DNA of 64,000 nucleotides from Macrosoma leucophasiata. Taxonomy: Eukaryota > Arthropoda > Insecta > Lepidoptera > Hedylidae. Location of the stretch: NCBI GenBank assembly GCA_036365455.1, contig JAWQUS010000026.1:12418001-12482000 (forward strand). The letters are read 5' to 3'. The first letter of the stretch is position 1, and the number at the start of each line of letters is the position of its first letter. Shown here piece by piece: positions 63,066-64,000 of this stretch. The position numbers were made by a program, and so were the translations under genes. The notes beneath the pieces were generated by a model, which worked only from the letters and a program-made list of their open reading frames with translations, was not told the origin of the DNA and did not search any database.

Positions 63066-64000
63066 ATGAATATAAAATTGTCGACGTCGGGACGTGACAA
63101 CCCTATCACCCAGCAGCGGTAATGTTCAGCACTATAGAATATATTTATTCATACATATAACAATATCGTCCTTGTGTCACCCTAATACCCTGTAATACAG
63201 CAATACTACGCATTAGCTCAATATACGTATCCCAGTTTGCCAACAGTCGCCAGGGGGTCCCGTATTGATCGCCGGGAGTAGGCCACGCTTACGTTACGTT
63301 CAGGGTCATCTTTGTTTGACACCCAACCTTGTCTGGCAAATGACTCTGTCCCTTTCGTAATGTCCTTGGCAACGACCGATCCCTAGACCCGGAAACCTCG
63401 GGAACCTTTTACGCTTTGGAGAATTCGTCAGTGTCAAATCTTTTGTTATTTATAGCCATTAAAGTCCAATTTTGAAGACTAGTTTCGCTTCATAAAAACA
63501 GGATTGATAAATCTAAAATAACAATGCAAATACCATATCATTAGCAACCTACACGCCATCTTTATATGTAGCTCGTAAGGAAAAACATGCTAAAAACTCT
63601 TCAATAGCATCTAACAAAACAAAAACGTTGAACTCATGCCATTAAAAATAATAGAACCATTTCTGTATAAATGGTAGGTAGGTTACACATTGGAAATTAA
63701 AAAATGGATCAATCGATATGTATAAGCACAGAAACCTGGATGAAAGCCAAATTGACGACTGAACCCAGCCGTAAACTACCAGTCGGTAACAAATATCGAT
63801 TTTACGGTCACTTATAATGTCCTACGGATTTAAACAGTGGAATAATAAAAGCGTAAACTGTCCGAGAAGTTAAAATTACGATAGCAGGAAATACTTTAAA
63901 AAACAGTTCTGACAAACAATTCAAATTATTAGCTCTGACTGTTATTTACTATACTTTACTCTTTCTTAGAAATTCACTTTCTCATTGCTCTTTCGATACG
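63066..64000. other. Unassigned DNA with a GC-richer block
   Basis: 63235-63425 is clearly GC-richer (CGCCAGGGGGTCCCG, GACCGATCCCTAGACCCGG). One minus-strand frame stays open for about 55 codons across it. I cannot say whether it is an exon, a promoter region or a repeat. Confidence 0.3.

Overview
This is a eukaryotic, AT-rich, gene-poor window, most likely from a moth or butterfly. The evidence is spliced coding exons with GT..AG borders, dense short retroposons and MITEs, frequent GTAGGTACCTAC-like words, dispersed repeats of a type I associate with Lepidoptera, and a decayed insect errantivirus-like pol/env piece. No bacterial-style operon, rRNA gene, CRISPR array or clearly functional tRNA gene was seen.

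Only one host gene can be supported. It is on the minus strand, in four exons (29302-29167, 28041-27864, 18401-18015, 17632-17511) with matching splice phases, and gives about 273 codons of a class V aminotransferase / cysteine-desulfurase-like protein. The Lys and Asp of the PLP site are kept, but several other PLP-site motifs are replaced, so it may be a divergent enzyme or a pseudoenzyme. The first coding exon and the C-terminal exons were not found. The second intron is about 9.5 kb and full of repeats.

The rest is mainly a repeat landscape. Families are named here by letter. SINE-A: about 290 bp, poly(A) tail, hairpin head, more than 20 copies. SINE-B: 5S-rRNA-derived head, (ATT)n tail, 10 copies. 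SINE-C and SINE-D: tRNA-derived heads. Repeat E: 5'-truncated reverse-transcriptase C-terminus pieces, five copies, all coding on the minus strand. Repeat F: unclassified. MITE-G and two further hAT-type MITEs with 8-bp target duplications. MITE-H, J, L and N: inverted-terminal-repeat MITEs. A TTA-flanked PIF-type MITE. Repeat K: pieces ending in TTTATAATATTA. Element M: 1.44 kb with about 95-bp inverted ends. Repeat P: 3' ends of other non-LTR elements.

Layout. 1-17.5 kb: repeats with a few small AT-rich ORFs. 17.5-29.3 kb: the aminotransferase-like gene, its introns filled with SINEs and MITEs. 29.3-59.5 kb: repeat-rich DNA including several nested insertions and a local duplication; another local duplication lies in the large intron. 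59.7-61.7 kb: the errantivirus-like remnant on the minus strand. 61.8-64 kb: repeat fragments and a short GC-richer block.

The nested insertions give relative ages: SINE-A into SINE-C, SINE-C into SINE-A, a non-LTR 3' end into SINE-A, MITE-G into repeat F, and a foldback element into repeat K. Long stretches remain in which no function could be seen; they are listed as such.
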